Of a DNA stretch of 47,563 bases, positions 17,579 to 26,369 are shown piece after piece. A program made the position numbers and the translations under genes. Position 1 is the stretch's first letter; the number at the start of each line of letters is the position of its first letter. The notes under the pieces were generated by a model. The model did no database searches. It had not been told where the DNA came from and was given only the letters and a program-made list of their open reading frames with translations. Origin of the DNA: Bacteriovoracaceae bacterium (lineage in GTDB: Bacteria; Bdellovibrionota; Bacteriovoracia; Bacteriovoracales; Bacteriovoracaceae); the NCBI GenBank assembly GCA_017858255.1, contig JAFMBV010000019.1, positions 1 through 47,563 of the forward strand, read 5' to 3'.

Positions 17579-18669
17579 GAACGACCACCATAGGAGAAAA
17601 CTTGTTCCAACCGCTTTGAGTAGCGAGACATGGAAAAACAAAAGATAAAATAAATTAAAGCAGCAAAGAGATACGCTTCGACAGAAAAGCCCAACCATTT
17701 GGGGTCTTTAAGCGATGTTTTGGTTGTCATCAGAAGATCACTTAAAGCGATAATAACGACCAAAGAAGTATCTTTAAACATACCAATAGCAGTATTTACT
17801 GTCGGAGGGATGACAATTTTTAAGGCCTGCGGAAGAATGACCTTAAGCATTTTTTGCCAATACATTAGCCCAAGAGCATCAGCTGCTTCGTACTGACCCT
17901 TATCAACCGCTGCCAGACCTCCCCTCACAACCTCTGCCATATAGGCTGACATAAACATAATAATGGCAATTTGCGCCCTTAGTAACTTTGGTAGGACAAT
18001 TCCATCTGGCATAAAAAGAGGAAACATTACGCTGGCCATGAATAATAAGCTAATCATGGGAACACCCCTTATTAGCTCAATATAACTGACGCTTAAAGCT
18101 TTGATTAATGGCAAAGAACCTGTTCGTGCTAAGGCCAAAAGAATACCAATTGGGTAAGAAAATATAAGACCTATGAAGGCGAGGATAAGTGTTAAGGGAA
18201 GCCCACCCCAGCGATCCATACTTACCGCTTCAAAACCAAATAGTCCGCCTTTTAACAAAAAAGCGCATAAGAGAATAAGCTTTAACCAACGCCATAATAA
18301 TAATTTATTCCATCTTTTAACATCTCGGCTATATAGGCATAGTCCAATAAAAAGGGAAATCGCAACAACAGGACGCCACAAAAGCTCTCGAGGATAGAAA
18401 CCAAATAGAATAAAAACAAATTTTTCCTTAATAAAAACAAGGCATGCGCCATCGTTATGTCGACAGGTTTGAGCTGTCCCCTCCCATGTAGAATTGACGA
18501 CGAGCCAATAAAATAATGGGCCTAAAGCTTTAAAGAGAAGTCCTAAAAGAACGAGACTAATGGCCGAGTTTAAGGGCGTTGAAAAAAGGTTTTTCTTCAT
18601 CCAAACAGCAAGGCCTTGCATTAAGGGAAGACTACGTTTTTCTGGATTTTTTGTGTACTTTAAATTCAA
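17575..18669 (-). CDS. aapM: Amino-acid ABC transporter permease AapM
   Basis: The 364-residue permease has a long N-terminal extension with several hydrophobic helices, then the binding-protein-dependent transport domain with [37 protein letters not shown] and the EAA loop [16 protein letters not shown]. Its size matches AapM/BztC-type permeases for general L-amino acids. The start is TTG at 18667-18669, overlapping the aapQ stop in a TTGA sequence and preceded by AAGGAG, so translation is probably coupled to aapQ. It overlaps aapP by four bases. Confidence 0.93.
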   Translation of the reverse strand: MNLKYTKNPEKRSLPLMQGLAVWMKKNLFSTPLNSAISLVLLGLLFKALGPLFYWLVVNSTWEGTAQTCRHNDGACLVFIKEKFVFILFGFYPRELLWRPVVAISLFIGLCLYSRDVKRWNKLLLWRWLKLILLCAFLLKGGLFGFEAVSMDRWGGLPLTLILAFIGLIFSYPIGILLALARTGSLPLIKALSVSYIELIRGVPMISLLFMASVMFPLFMPDGIVLPKLLRAQIAIIMFMSAYMAEVVRGGLAAVDKGQYEAADALGLMYWQKMLKVILPQALKIVIPPTVNTAIGMFKDTSLVVIIALSDLLMTTKTSLKDPKWLGFSVEAYLFAALIYFIFCFSMSRYSKRLEQVFSYGGRS

Positions 18670-19850
18670 GCTCCGCGCTCCTTAAGCTGTTGGCTTCGGT
18701 TATAACGATTCATGACAAAAGAAGTGCTAAGGCTGAAAAACAAATAAACGCCCATAATAAGAATAACTGCTTCAATTGCCTGACCGGTTTGATTCATCGT
18801 TGTATTAGCAACGGCCACGAAGTCTGGGTAACCTATTCCTACAGCGAGGGAGCTATTTTTAATGAGGTTTAAAACCTGAGAAGTCATCGGAGGAATAATA
18901 ACTCTTAAACTTTGTGGTAAAACGACTAGTCTAAGCGTTTGCCAGCGACTGAGACCCAAAGCTTGTGAGGCCTCCCATTGCCCACGGGAGACAGACTCAA
19001 TCCCTGCCCTAACAATTTCACCATTAAACGCACCTGCATATATTACAAGACCTAGCATTAAGGCGACAAACTCGGGGGTTAGGGTCATACCACCAGAGAA
19101 ATTGAACCCGCCTAGCTGGGGAATATCCAACTCATGAGGAGCTCCTCCAAAAAACCAAATCAATATAGGTACAACAAAGAGAAAAAGAAGACCAAAAGGT
19201 AATAACGATTTTTTTTCTCCTGTTTTCTCTCGTAATTTATTTAAAAATAATGATGTGCCATAAGTTAGTAGCCCTCCGCCAATAAAGGTCATCCAAACCC
19301 ATTTCCATATAAAATGCTCTTTAAAAATAGGAAAGAAAAAGCCCCTTTGAGAGATAAAAACTCCAGGAATTGGATTAAGGGATTCTTTAACATCAGGAAA
19401 GATTTCAGTAAAAACTGCGTACCAAAAAAAGAGCTGCAACAGCAGGGGGATATTTCTCGCCAATTCAATATAGCTTTCACTAAGTTTGCTTAAAAGCCAA
19501 TTTGGCGAGAGTCTAAATATACCTACGAAAATACCTAATATAATGGCCAAGAAGTTACCAATGATGGCGACCTTAAAAGTATTGAGAATGCCAACGAATA
19601 GTGCCAACTGATAGGAGTCATCGGCCCAGTATTCAATGCTCGATTCAGAAATTTCGAAACCTGCCTCTTGCCCAAGGAAACTAAAGCCAGAGGCTATACT
19701 TTGGCGGGCCAAGTTTTCTTGGGTGTTTGTCACCAAAACAGTGCCTAACCCAAATATGGCAAAGAAAACGAGGAATTGAAAAAAATAACCCCGTTTCTTG
19801 GGGTCATACCAAAATTGTTGCCATGGACTCTTTTGTGAGAATTTTTCCAT
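18666..19850 (-). CDS. aapQ: Amino-acid ABC transporter permease AapQ
   Basis: The 394-residue permease carries the AapQ/BztB pattern: an N-terminal helix near residues 25-42, a periplasmic loop, GILNTFKVAIIGNFLAIILG, SYIELARNIPLLLQLFFWY, a large central loop with extra helices, and the EAA loop EASQALGLSRWQTLRLV. It forms the membrane channel with AapM. It is the first gene of the local minus-strand group. The 105-base gap upstream holds an inverted repeat (19891-19909) and then a divergent plus-strand operon rather than aapJ. Confidence 0.93.
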   Translation of the reverse strand: MEKFSQKSPWQQFWYDPKKRGYFFQFLVFFAIFGLGTVLVTNTQENLARQSIASGFSFLGQEAGFEISESSIEYWADDSYQLALFVGILNTFKVAIIGNFLAIILGIFVGIFRLSPNWLLSKLSESYIELARNIPLLLQLFFWYAVFTEIFPDVKESLNPIPGVFISQRGFFFPIFKEHFIWKWVWMTFIGGGLLTYGTSLFLNKLREKTGEKKSLLPFGLLFLFVVPILIWFFGGAPHELDIPQLGGFNFSGGMTLTPEFVALMLGLVIYAGAFNGEIVRAGIESVSRGQWEASQALGLSRWQTLRLVVLPQSLRVIIPPMTSQVLNLIKNSSLAVGIGYPDFVAVANTTMNQTGQAIEAVILIMGVYLFFSLSTSFVMNRYNRSQQLKERGA

Positions 19851-19890
19851 AATTGAATTTTAGATTCAGCCCTAGACTCTGACAACAAAT

Positions 19891-19909
19891 CCCGACAAAA
19901 CAAGTCGGG
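19891..19909. repeat. Hairpin CCCGAC-N7-GTCGGG upstream of aapQ
   Basis: Perfect 6-bp arms flank a 7-base AT-rich loop in the divergent gap between aapQ and the plus-strand module. On the minus strand it is followed by ATTTGTTGTC, a weak T tract, so it could be an attenuator or terminator left from a time when aapJ lay directly upstream. An operator is also possible. Confidence 0.35.
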
Positions 19910-19955
19910 CAAAAAAATTGTGACGTATTCCTTTGATTTTCTTAATATAACGCTT

Positions 19956-21335
19956 ATGAAAAAGTCTTGGATATTTATCCTTTGTTTATTGGCCTCAAAC
20001 CTGTCCTTTGCAGATTCCACCGCTCTTTTTGAGAGGTGCCAAAGTATTTTTCTTGGAGGCAAGCTTCTTCAAAACCTTATTGATGAAGAAGAGGCAGTTA
20101 AAGAAGAGAACGCCAGTGATGGAGAATATTTAAAAAAGTTAAAGGCCCTAAAAAAAGCAAGCAGCTGTCTATCGCTACTTGAGCATGCTCAGTTAAAAAC
20201 GAGCGGTATTTTATTAGACCGTACCCCCCTCGCCTCGCTTATTCTTAAATCTTTTGTGAAGTTTCACCAAAACTGGTTGATGCCAACTGATTATGACAAA
20301 GCACCTCAATGCCAAGATCCATTTCATGATGAGGTTTTTGACCCTAAAACGCCGGCCTACCATCTAACCCGCGCTCTTTTTCAGCGCGATCGCAAGGTCA
20401 GTATGGCGATTACCGCATTTGGAGACCTCAGAAGTATACGCCAGGGGGAAAATCCAAAAAAGTCAGAGAGAAGCTCTATTTCAGGCGAAGAATATCAGAG
20501 CATGTTGGGTCTCAAAGAACCCTTAGATCTTGTGGGCGATTCACAACTCGTCGGCTTTCTTTATAAAGGTCAGGTACAGTTTGAAAAGGTCGCTCCAATT
20601 AATTGGTCCCAAACAAATAGTAGTTGGGACAAAAGCCGTGAGAGAAAAAAGTTTAAGCTCTATAACCATTTAGGTGGTGGTCTCATTGGAAGTCCAAGTT
20701 ATCTGATTCACTATGCTCCCAATCAAGCATTTAATACAAAGCTTTATCAAACTGACGGTAGGACTAATCTGCCACGTAAACTCGCTTTGGGCATATTTAA
20801 TGGAATTCTTTGTAAAGAGCCTAACGAAAGCGTAACGAGCGTTAAGATTGACGCCGCTAATAAATGGATTCATCCAATAACGAGTGAACAAAAGTGTTTA
20901 GGTTGCCATACTCCCTTGGACCACTTTGCTTCAGGTTTACGTCACCTTACTTATCTTAATAGCGCCAGCAACTCTAAGTGTAGTAAGGACAACCCCCAGG
21001 TACTTATTCCCGCAAACTTTGAAACATCTTATTCTAAAGAAGTATGGCAAGCCCCTCAAGACCCTAATGGCAAGAAGGAATCCTTTTCTTTCTCTTACCC
21101 CGTTGGATACTATGAAGAAGAAAGATTTGTGGGCTTTAATCAACTCGGGCGCCTATTGGCCCAGAGACCAGAATTTTATCAATGCCAAGTACAAAAATAT
21201 TATCACTATCTTTTTGAAAAAGATATTCAAAGTGAACTAAAGGTCAAATTGGCCACCAAGTATCAGGAACATCAAGATGGTCTCAAATTAATTCAAGATC
21301 TCATCAGTAATGCTCCAAAGGATTTGAAGAAATGA
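19956..21335 (+). CDS. Exported CXXCH protein of DUF1588/DUF1585 type
   Basis: The 459-residue product starts at ATG 19956. A signal peptide of about 19 residues ends in NLSFADS. One c-type haem motif, CLGCH (residues 314-318), sits in QKCLGCHTPLDHFASGL, which resembles the CxxCHxxxDPxGF segment of DUF1588. The preceding RTNLPRKLALGIFNGILC resembles that family's entry helix, and the later GRLLAQRPEFYQCQVQKYY resembles DUF1585. These domains are common in planctomycetes and myxobacteria, next to DUF1501/DUF1552 genes; their function is unknown. The stop overlaps the next start (ATGA), so the two proteins are probably made together. No convincing ribosome binding site is visible. Redox function is inferred only from the haem motif. 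Confidence 0.75.
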   Translation: MKKSWIFILCLLASNLSFADSTALFERCQSIFLGGKLLQNLIDEEEAVKEENASDGEYLKKLKALKKASSCLSLLEHAQLKTSGILLDRTPLASLILKSFVKFHQNWLMPTDYDKAPQCQDPFHDEVFDPKTPAYHLTRALFQRDRKVSMAITAFGDLRSIRQGENPKKSERSSISGEEYQSMLGLKEPLDLVGDSQLVGFLYKGQVQFEKVAPINWSQTNSSWDKSRERKKFKLYNHLGGGLIGSPSYLIHYAPNQAFNTKLYQTDGRTNLPRKLALGIFNGILCKEPNESVTSVKIDAANKWIHPITSEQKCLGCHTPLDHFASGLRHLTYLNSASNSKCSKDNPQVLIPANFETSYSKEVWQAPQDPNGKKESFSFSYPVGYYEEERFVGFNQLGRLLAQRPEFYQCQVQKYYHYLFEKDIQSELKVKLATKYQEHQDGLKLIQDLISNAPKDLKK

Positions 21336-22474
21336 ATCCTTTAAATAGACGGCAATTCTTAAGACAAAGTTTTTTGACGAGTATTTCAGGCCTCGTTGGC
21401 TGTCAGATGGATTACCCCAATAAACCCTATCAAGTCTTTTGGCTCCACTTAGAGGGTGCTCCTCTAAGAACGCCATTTGATCTATGGATCGATCCCTATT
21501 CACACCTTAAGAGCTTTAACCCTCCTTTTGAACAAACAAAAATATCAAAAAATGACACAAGAATGGAAGTCCCCAACGTTTGGAAAGATAAACAGGGGAA
21601 CGTAAGCCCTCTGATGGATAATCTTCTGATGTTTAGGGGGCTCACAAGCCAAAGCCCTCACCTCAAACAATGCCGAAAGGAATGGTTTCGAGGTCCTGAA
21701 ATAACTAAACTATTAAAAGAATTAAAAGAAAACAAACAAAGCTTTCATTTTCAAGGTCAAGAAAAGGCACTCGACAATACTTACGCCCAGCTTCTTGGTA
21801 AAGAAAACCAAAGAAGAAATGAGGTTAAGTTTTCCTCTAACGCCACAAAAGAATGGGCCAACCAAACCGCTAAACAGAACCCTACTCTCCTAAAAACCTT
21901 TTCATCTTGGCACCAGTGTTTAAGAGAAAAGAAAAAAGGGGACATTGGTTTAGAACTCTCCGTCATTAATTCTTTTGGAAAGGCCCCACGATACTTTGAG
22001 GGCCTATCTGAAATTGACCAAGCATCTATGACAGAACTGCAAGACTTCTATAGAGACTTGATTCGAGGCCTTGAAGTTTTTGTTCAAGAGCTAAAGGTTC
22101 ATCGCCAGTTTAATGAGACTATGATTCTTATTACTTCTGATCGTGCACGGGTTCTTACTAATAATCAGTACCCTTTAAAGAGTGAGCCAATGTGGCAAGG
22201 GCTTAACTTCTCCCTTATAGGTGGCGCATTAAAGGGTCCCGTTACTATGGGTCATATTGCAAGAAACCACCCTAAATACTCACAACCATATCCTGGTACC
22301 TGGGGTTTCGGTCTGAATGACTGGAGTCCATCTAATGTCCACCAATTACTAGCAGACCTTTGCCTGCTCAAAAGCTATAATTCTACTAAGAACTGGTCTT
22401 CTAGCAACCCCTGGATTGATTTAAAGCCACTAGGTTCAGTCTTAGTAAAAACTGCCCCAGGAAAAATATTTTAA
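21332..22474 (+). CDS. Tat-signal DUF1501-like protein
   Basis: The 380-residue protein opens with a twin-arginine motif (NRRQFLRQS) followed by a hydrophobic stretch ending in LVGC, so it is probably exported folded and perhaps lipidated. The body resembles the DUF1501 (alkaline-phosphatase-like) family: VFWLHLEGAPLRTPFD near the start, and ETMILITSDRARVLTNN followed by FSLIGGALKGPVTMGH near residues 265-310, matching the family's SEFGR and GGxxxGG segments. The usual SEFGR residues are altered (SDRAR), so metal binding may be changed. It overlaps the cytochrome-like gene by four bases and is followed after nine bases by an RND exporter, forming a compact operon. Confidence 0.7.
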   Translation: MNPLNRRQFLRQSFLTSISGLVGCQMDYPNKPYQVFWLHLEGAPLRTPFDLWIDPYSHLKSFNPPFEQTKISKNDTRMEVPNVWKDKQGNVSPLMDNLLMFRGLTSQSPHLKQCRKEWFRGPEITKLLKELKENKQSFHFQGQEKALDNTYAQLLGKENQRRNEVKFSSNATKEWANQTAKQNPTLLKTFSSWHQCLREKKKGDIGLELSVINSFGKAPRYFEGLSEIDQASMTELQDFYRDLIRGLEVFVQELKVHRQFNETMILITSDRARVLTNNQYPLKSEPMWQGLNFSLIGGALKGPVTMGHIARNHPKYSQPYPGTWGFGLNDWSPSNVHQLLADLCLLKSYNSTKNWSSSNPWIDLKPLGSVLVKTAPGKIF

Positions 22475-22483
22475 AAGAGCATC

Positions 22484-24919
22484 ATGAAAGAATCACCTAA
22501 TAATCCTCCTAAAGATAATCCTAAAGATCATCTTCAAAAATTCAAAGAAATGAAATTGGCCAACAGATGGGCGACTTTCATCGTTAACAAACCTTATAAG
22601 GCCTTAGGACTATTTTTAATTGCACTTCTCATTTTCTTGCCAGGGGTATTATCCATCCAGAGCAAATGGTCTCCTCGAATATGGTTTGATGAAGGCCATC
22701 CTCAAATTGAAAGACTTAATCGTTTTGAACAGCAGTTTGGAAGCGACACCTTCATTAGTCTCGGCTTTTATCACCCAGAAGGCGTTTTTAATAATGAGGT
22801 TCTCAAAGTCATCCAACAAGTTACCGAAGAGATGTGGCTGGTAAAAGATGTCATTAGAGTAGAGTCCCTTAGTAATTATAATATTATAAAGGCCGAGGGT
22901 GATGACATCATCATTAACTCATTTCTTGAAGAAATTAATGAAAAGTCGCTTCTCTCTTCAGAAAGATTAAACGCCCTAAGATCTGAAGCGCTTGCTGATG
23001 ACGTCCTTCCTGACTTCTTTCTCAGTAAAGATTCAACCTATGCCATCCTTTACGCTTACCTCATTCCAGGCCTTGGAGGAAAAGAGCCAAACTTCATCAA
23101 GGCCGTTGCCCAAACAAGGGAGATTATTAAAAAGTATCAAACAGGTGATTTAAAAATTCTGCTTACAGGACCAGCTGCCGGAAATGATGCCTTTAGAGAA
23201 GTAAGTAGAAGTGACAATATTAAGCTCATTCCCTTTATGTTCTTCTTTATTGTTGTCTTACTTTTTATTCAATTTAGAAGTTACTCAACGATTATTTTGT
23301 CTCTAGGCCTCATTGGAACAACGATCGGCGTAACTTTCGGCATGATGGGTCATATAGGAATCATCTTTAATAGCCTACTAGCGGCGATACCTGGTGTTTT
23401 ACTTGCTATTTGTATTGCTGATGCTGTTCATATTTTTACGAGCTACTTTTACTTTCGAAGCCTAGAATACCATTCAAAAGAGGCCATTCACTTAAGCCTC
23501 ATAAAGAACTTCCAACCAACTCTCCTCACCTCATTTTCAACGGCAATAAGCTTCGCTAGTATTACCCATACAGATATTGCTCCGATTAGAGACCTTGGAA
23601 TATTATGCTGTTTCGGCACCCTTATGGCCTGGCTATTTACCTATCTTATCATTGGCCCGCTTCTCTCTCTCGCCTCAAAGAAACTTGATCTTTATCCTGT
23701 TAAGACTTTTGAGTTTTATCGCTTTATTGGTAAAAAAAACCACTCGCAAAGAAGTAGGGCCAGCTCATACCTTATGGCCCATTTTATTTTAAAGGCACGA
23801 TATCTCATTATTTTTTCCTTCATCATCATTAGTGTCCTGAGCGTTATCATTGCCTTAAGAAATGAGGTCAACTCAGACCCAATGAAGTACTTTCATGAGT
23901 CAGTGCCCATTCGCCAAGCCTATGACTTCACAGGAACAAAACTTGATGGTCTCAGAGGCATAGAGCTTGTTGTTGATTCTGGAAAAGCAGAAGGAATAAA
24001 AGAACCTGAATTTTTAAATAGACTTGATAAATTTATGAACTGGATGGTTACCGATAAAGATATCACAAGGGTTCGCTCAGCGAGAGAGATCATAAAGAAG
24101 ATGAATCAAACTCTCCATCAAGGCAAACAAAGTGAATACCGTATTCCCGATTCTGCAGAGGCCGTAGGCCAACTTCTCTTCCTATACACAATAGGTCTTC
24201 CCCAAGGGATGGATTTAAATAACCAGTTCACTCTAGATAATCGCCTCTTAAGAATTAAAGTTACCTGGAAAATAGGTTCTTCAAAAGAGAGTGAAATTAA
24301 AAAAGATTACCTCATTGAGAAAGCAAAGGAGTTTGGATTAGATATGGCCGCGGGTGGAAATGCCCCGATTTACCTTTCTATGAACCAAAAAGTTGTCGAA
24401 ACGTTTTTTAGTTCAATGGCCATGGCCTTATGCCTTGTGAGTCTCCTACTCTTTCTTGTCTATCGAGATTTTTTCATCAGTATCTTGGCCATGCTACCAA
24501 ATGTTATCCCCTTAATCTTTGGTGGCGCTCTAATGGAACTACTTGATAAGCCCATCGACATTGGTACCTCTATTGTAAGTACGGTTTGCCTTGGCATTGC
24601 TGTTGATGACACGATTCACTTTATTTCTAGCTATAAGCAATACCGCTCCCATGGTCTCAATCCCATAGATGCCATTACAGAAACATTTCTAGTTACTGGA
24701 AAGGCACTGGTTGTGACAACGATTCTCTTAGTCGTGGGATTTGGTGCTTTTATCTTTGCTGATTTTGTACCAAATAGAAACTTTGGCCTTCTTTGTTCGA
24801 TGATTCTGGCCTTGGCGTTACTTACGGACCTTCTTTTTCTCCCAGCTCTACTTCTCACCATTGACCGAGGGGATAAAAAGGCAGAGGGAAATCAGGACGA
24901 AGCTTTACCCACTAATTAG
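22484..24919 (+). CDS. RND/MMPL-family exporter
   Basis: The 811-residue inner-membrane protein has the two-fold RND layout. There is a membrane helix near residues 38-60, a large periplasmic loop, then a bundle of five helices. The second half repeats this, with a helix near 433-457, a second loop, and a final bundle. The paired MMPL signatures are visible: AICIADAVHIFTSYF in the first half and GIAVDDTIHFISSYKQYR in the second, where the aspartates carry protons in known members. Relatives move lipids, hopanoids or other hydrophobic molecules out of the inner membrane. It lies nine bases after the DUF1501-like gene, so cargo linked to those two exported proteins is plausible but unproven. 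Confidence 0.9.
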   Translation: MKESPNNPPKDNPKDHLQKFKEMKLANRWATFIVNKPYKALGLFLIALLIFLPGVLSIQSKWSPRIWFDEGHPQIERLNRFEQQFGSDTFISLGFYHPEGVFNNEVLKVIQQVTEEMWLVKDVIRVESLSNYNIIKAEGDDIIINSFLEEINEKSLLSSERLNALRSEALADDVLPDFFLSKDSTYAILYAYLIPGLGGKEPNFIKAVAQTREIIKKYQTGDLKILLTGPAAGNDAFREVSRSDNIKLIPFMFFFIVVLLFIQFRSYSTIILSLGLIGTTIGVTFGMMGHIGIIFNSLLAAIPGVLLAICIADAVHIFTSYFYFRSLEYHSKEAIHLSLIKNFQPTLLTSFSTAISFASITHTDIAPIRDLGILCCFGTLMAWLFTYLIIGPLLSLASKKLDLYPVKTFEFYRFIGKKNHSQRSRASSYLMAHFILKARYLIIFSFIIISVLSVIIALRNEVNSDPMKYFHESVPIRQAYDFTGTKLDGLRGIELVVDSGKAEGIKEPEFLNRLDKFMNWMVTDKDITRVRSAREIIKKMNQTLHQGKQSEYRIPDSAEAVGQLLFLYTIGLPQGMDLNNQFTLDNRLLRIKVTWKIGSSKESEIKKDYLIEKAKEFGLDMAAGGNAPIYLSMNQKVVETFFSSMAMALCLVSLLLFLVYRDFFISILAMLPNVIPLIFGGALMELLDKPIDIGTSIVSTVCLGIAVDDTIHFISSYKQYRSHGLNPIDAITETFLVTGKALVVTTILLVVGFGAFIFADFVPNRNFGLLCSMILALALLTDLLFLPALLLTIDRGDKKAEGNQDEALPTN

Positions 24920-25020
24920 AAGCGTCTCCTCTTTATACAGAGCTATAGTTATTACAACTCAAGCTCTCTAATCACACGCCTGTTCTAAACTATTATTAGC
25001 TGAACTTAAGGATTAAAGAC

Positions 25021-25611
25021 GTGTTTAAGAGACTCTTAAAACTCATCATAATGAGCTTCATATTATCAAACAATGCTCTAGGAATAGAGTTTACGAAGAA
25101 GTTTAATAAGTCAGAAAACCCCACTCAAGACTTTCAAAAGCAAAGTTTTAATTTTGAGGAGCGCTTAGAAGAGGCACGCTTAGAGGCCGAAAGAATCGTT
25201 GCCCTACTTGCCGCAGACAATACCTATCGAGCAGGCATTCTCTATCAAGGCAATATTGAGAGAACCTTTAAAAGTCTACAAAACATCACATTTACATGGG
25301 ATCGGTCAGGAAAAAACTTTGGTAGATGTGATAGTCAAACTTTTGCCTATGTCATCAAACTCTATTCAAAGTAGCATCGCTATAATGTGAATATTTGTCC
25401 AATATTACTACTACAGCCGTTTTCCATTTTAACTCAAGTCCTTATCCACGAAGCCGCCCATCTTGGTTTTGGAGCAAGCGAATGCCAAGCAACTGCTTTT
25501 GAAGTGCTCACCCTTCATTATAGCTCCTTTGAGGAAGTTTTCCGAACACCTTATTGGGATAAATGCAGCACGGACAAGCTCAATAAATTATTTACTGAAA
25601 GGCTTCAATAA
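25021..25611 (+). pseudogene. Exported HEAAH metallopeptidase-like gene with in-frame TAG
   Basis: Read from GTG 25021 (AAGGA upstream) the frame runs 117 codons, meets TAG at 25372-25374, then stays open in the same frame to TAA at 25609-25611, for 196 codons in all. The first part has a signal peptide (about 22 residues, ending NALGIE) and a helical region. The part after the stop carries VLIHEAAHLGFGASECQATAFE, with the zinc motif His143-Glu144-x-x-His147 and a possible third ligand at Glu154. The two parts fit one secreted protein of a family in which an ICP-type segment precedes HEAAH. A single nonsense change is the simplest explanation; readthrough is the alternative. An ORF starting at GTG 25387 would lack a signal peptide. 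Confidence 0.75.
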
Positions 25612-25690
25612 TTTCTATGGTCAAGAAATCTTGAACATTTAAACTTTTCAATACATTAAAGAATTCCATCTAAGCTGCTAAAATATTACC

Positions 25691-26350
25691 ATGGATGCAA
25701 CTTCTAGATTAACTTTGAAACTACGCCTTGTTCGCCAAGGGCTCTTGCTAACTCAGCAAGATGTCGCTGACCAACTTGGGATTAGCCTTCGTACTTATCA
25801 AAGATTAGAAGCAGGTCAATCGCCTCTCGATGCCGCCACTGTCATACACTTTTGTGACAAGTATAATTTTTCTTTTCTCGATTTTACCCATCCTAATATA
25901 AATGTAAGCGAGTGCACAGACTCTGAGTTCTTTAACTTTGATAAGAAATTCTATATTCATAGTGATATCCATCAAAAAAGCTTCGAAGAAGTCAAACCTG
26001 TTATTAATGAGAAAAAATCAAATCTCTTAAAAGTTCTCGAATCACCTTCTTTTCATGCAGCGCCAGCGGCACTAATGGTGGCAGATGCTTCTATTACAGT
26101 AGCTAACGAAAGTTTACTTAAAATCGCCCCTCAACTTAATGAGAGTAAATGGAAGACCATGAGTAAATGGGATAATTTTAACGAACAAGTAAAGGCTTGG
26201 GATGTATGCCTCAAAGATGATTACATGGGGTTTCATTCTAAATGCGCGATTAAAAGTGACAAGACGATTATACCTGTAAAAAGCTATAATCTGATGCTAA
26301 ATAAAGATAAAGATAACCCCATTTTAATCAGACAAATTATTACTTTATGA
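25691..26350 (+). CDS. XRE-family regulator with PAS-like C-terminal domain (copy 1)
   Basis: The 219-residue protein has an N-terminal helix-turn-helix of the XRE/Cro type (about residues 8-62, core TQQDVADQLGISLRTYQRLE). The C-terminal half contains APAALMVADASITVANESLL, which resembles the first strands of a PAS sensor domain, and then a KAWDVCLKDDYMG segment shared in pattern with the next gene. It is followed 19 bases later by a paralogue (26370-27077), so the two are probably co-transcribed. The ligand or signal is unknown. The ribosome binding site is poor; ATG 25691 is the only start that keeps the whole DNA-binding domain. Confidence 0.82.
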   Translation: MDATSRLTLKLRLVRQGLLLTQQDVADQLGISLRTYQRLEAGQSPLDAATVIHFCDKYNFSFLDFTHPNINVSECTDSEFFNFDKKFYIHSDIHQKSFEEVKPVINEKKSNLLKVLESPSFHAAPAALMVADASITVANESLLKIAPQLNESKWKTMSKWDNFNEQVKAWDVCLKDDYMGFHSKCAIKSDKTIIPVKSYNLMLNKDKDNPILIRQIITL

Positions 26351-26369
26351 AAGGTGATGTAAAATAAAA

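Noticed and set aside
16838-17698. Longer aapP with 40 extra N-terminal residues
   Set aside because: The extension lies inside aapM, is rich in Phe/Leu/Cys and has no family similarity; ATG 17578 overlaps the aapM stop and matches the family length.
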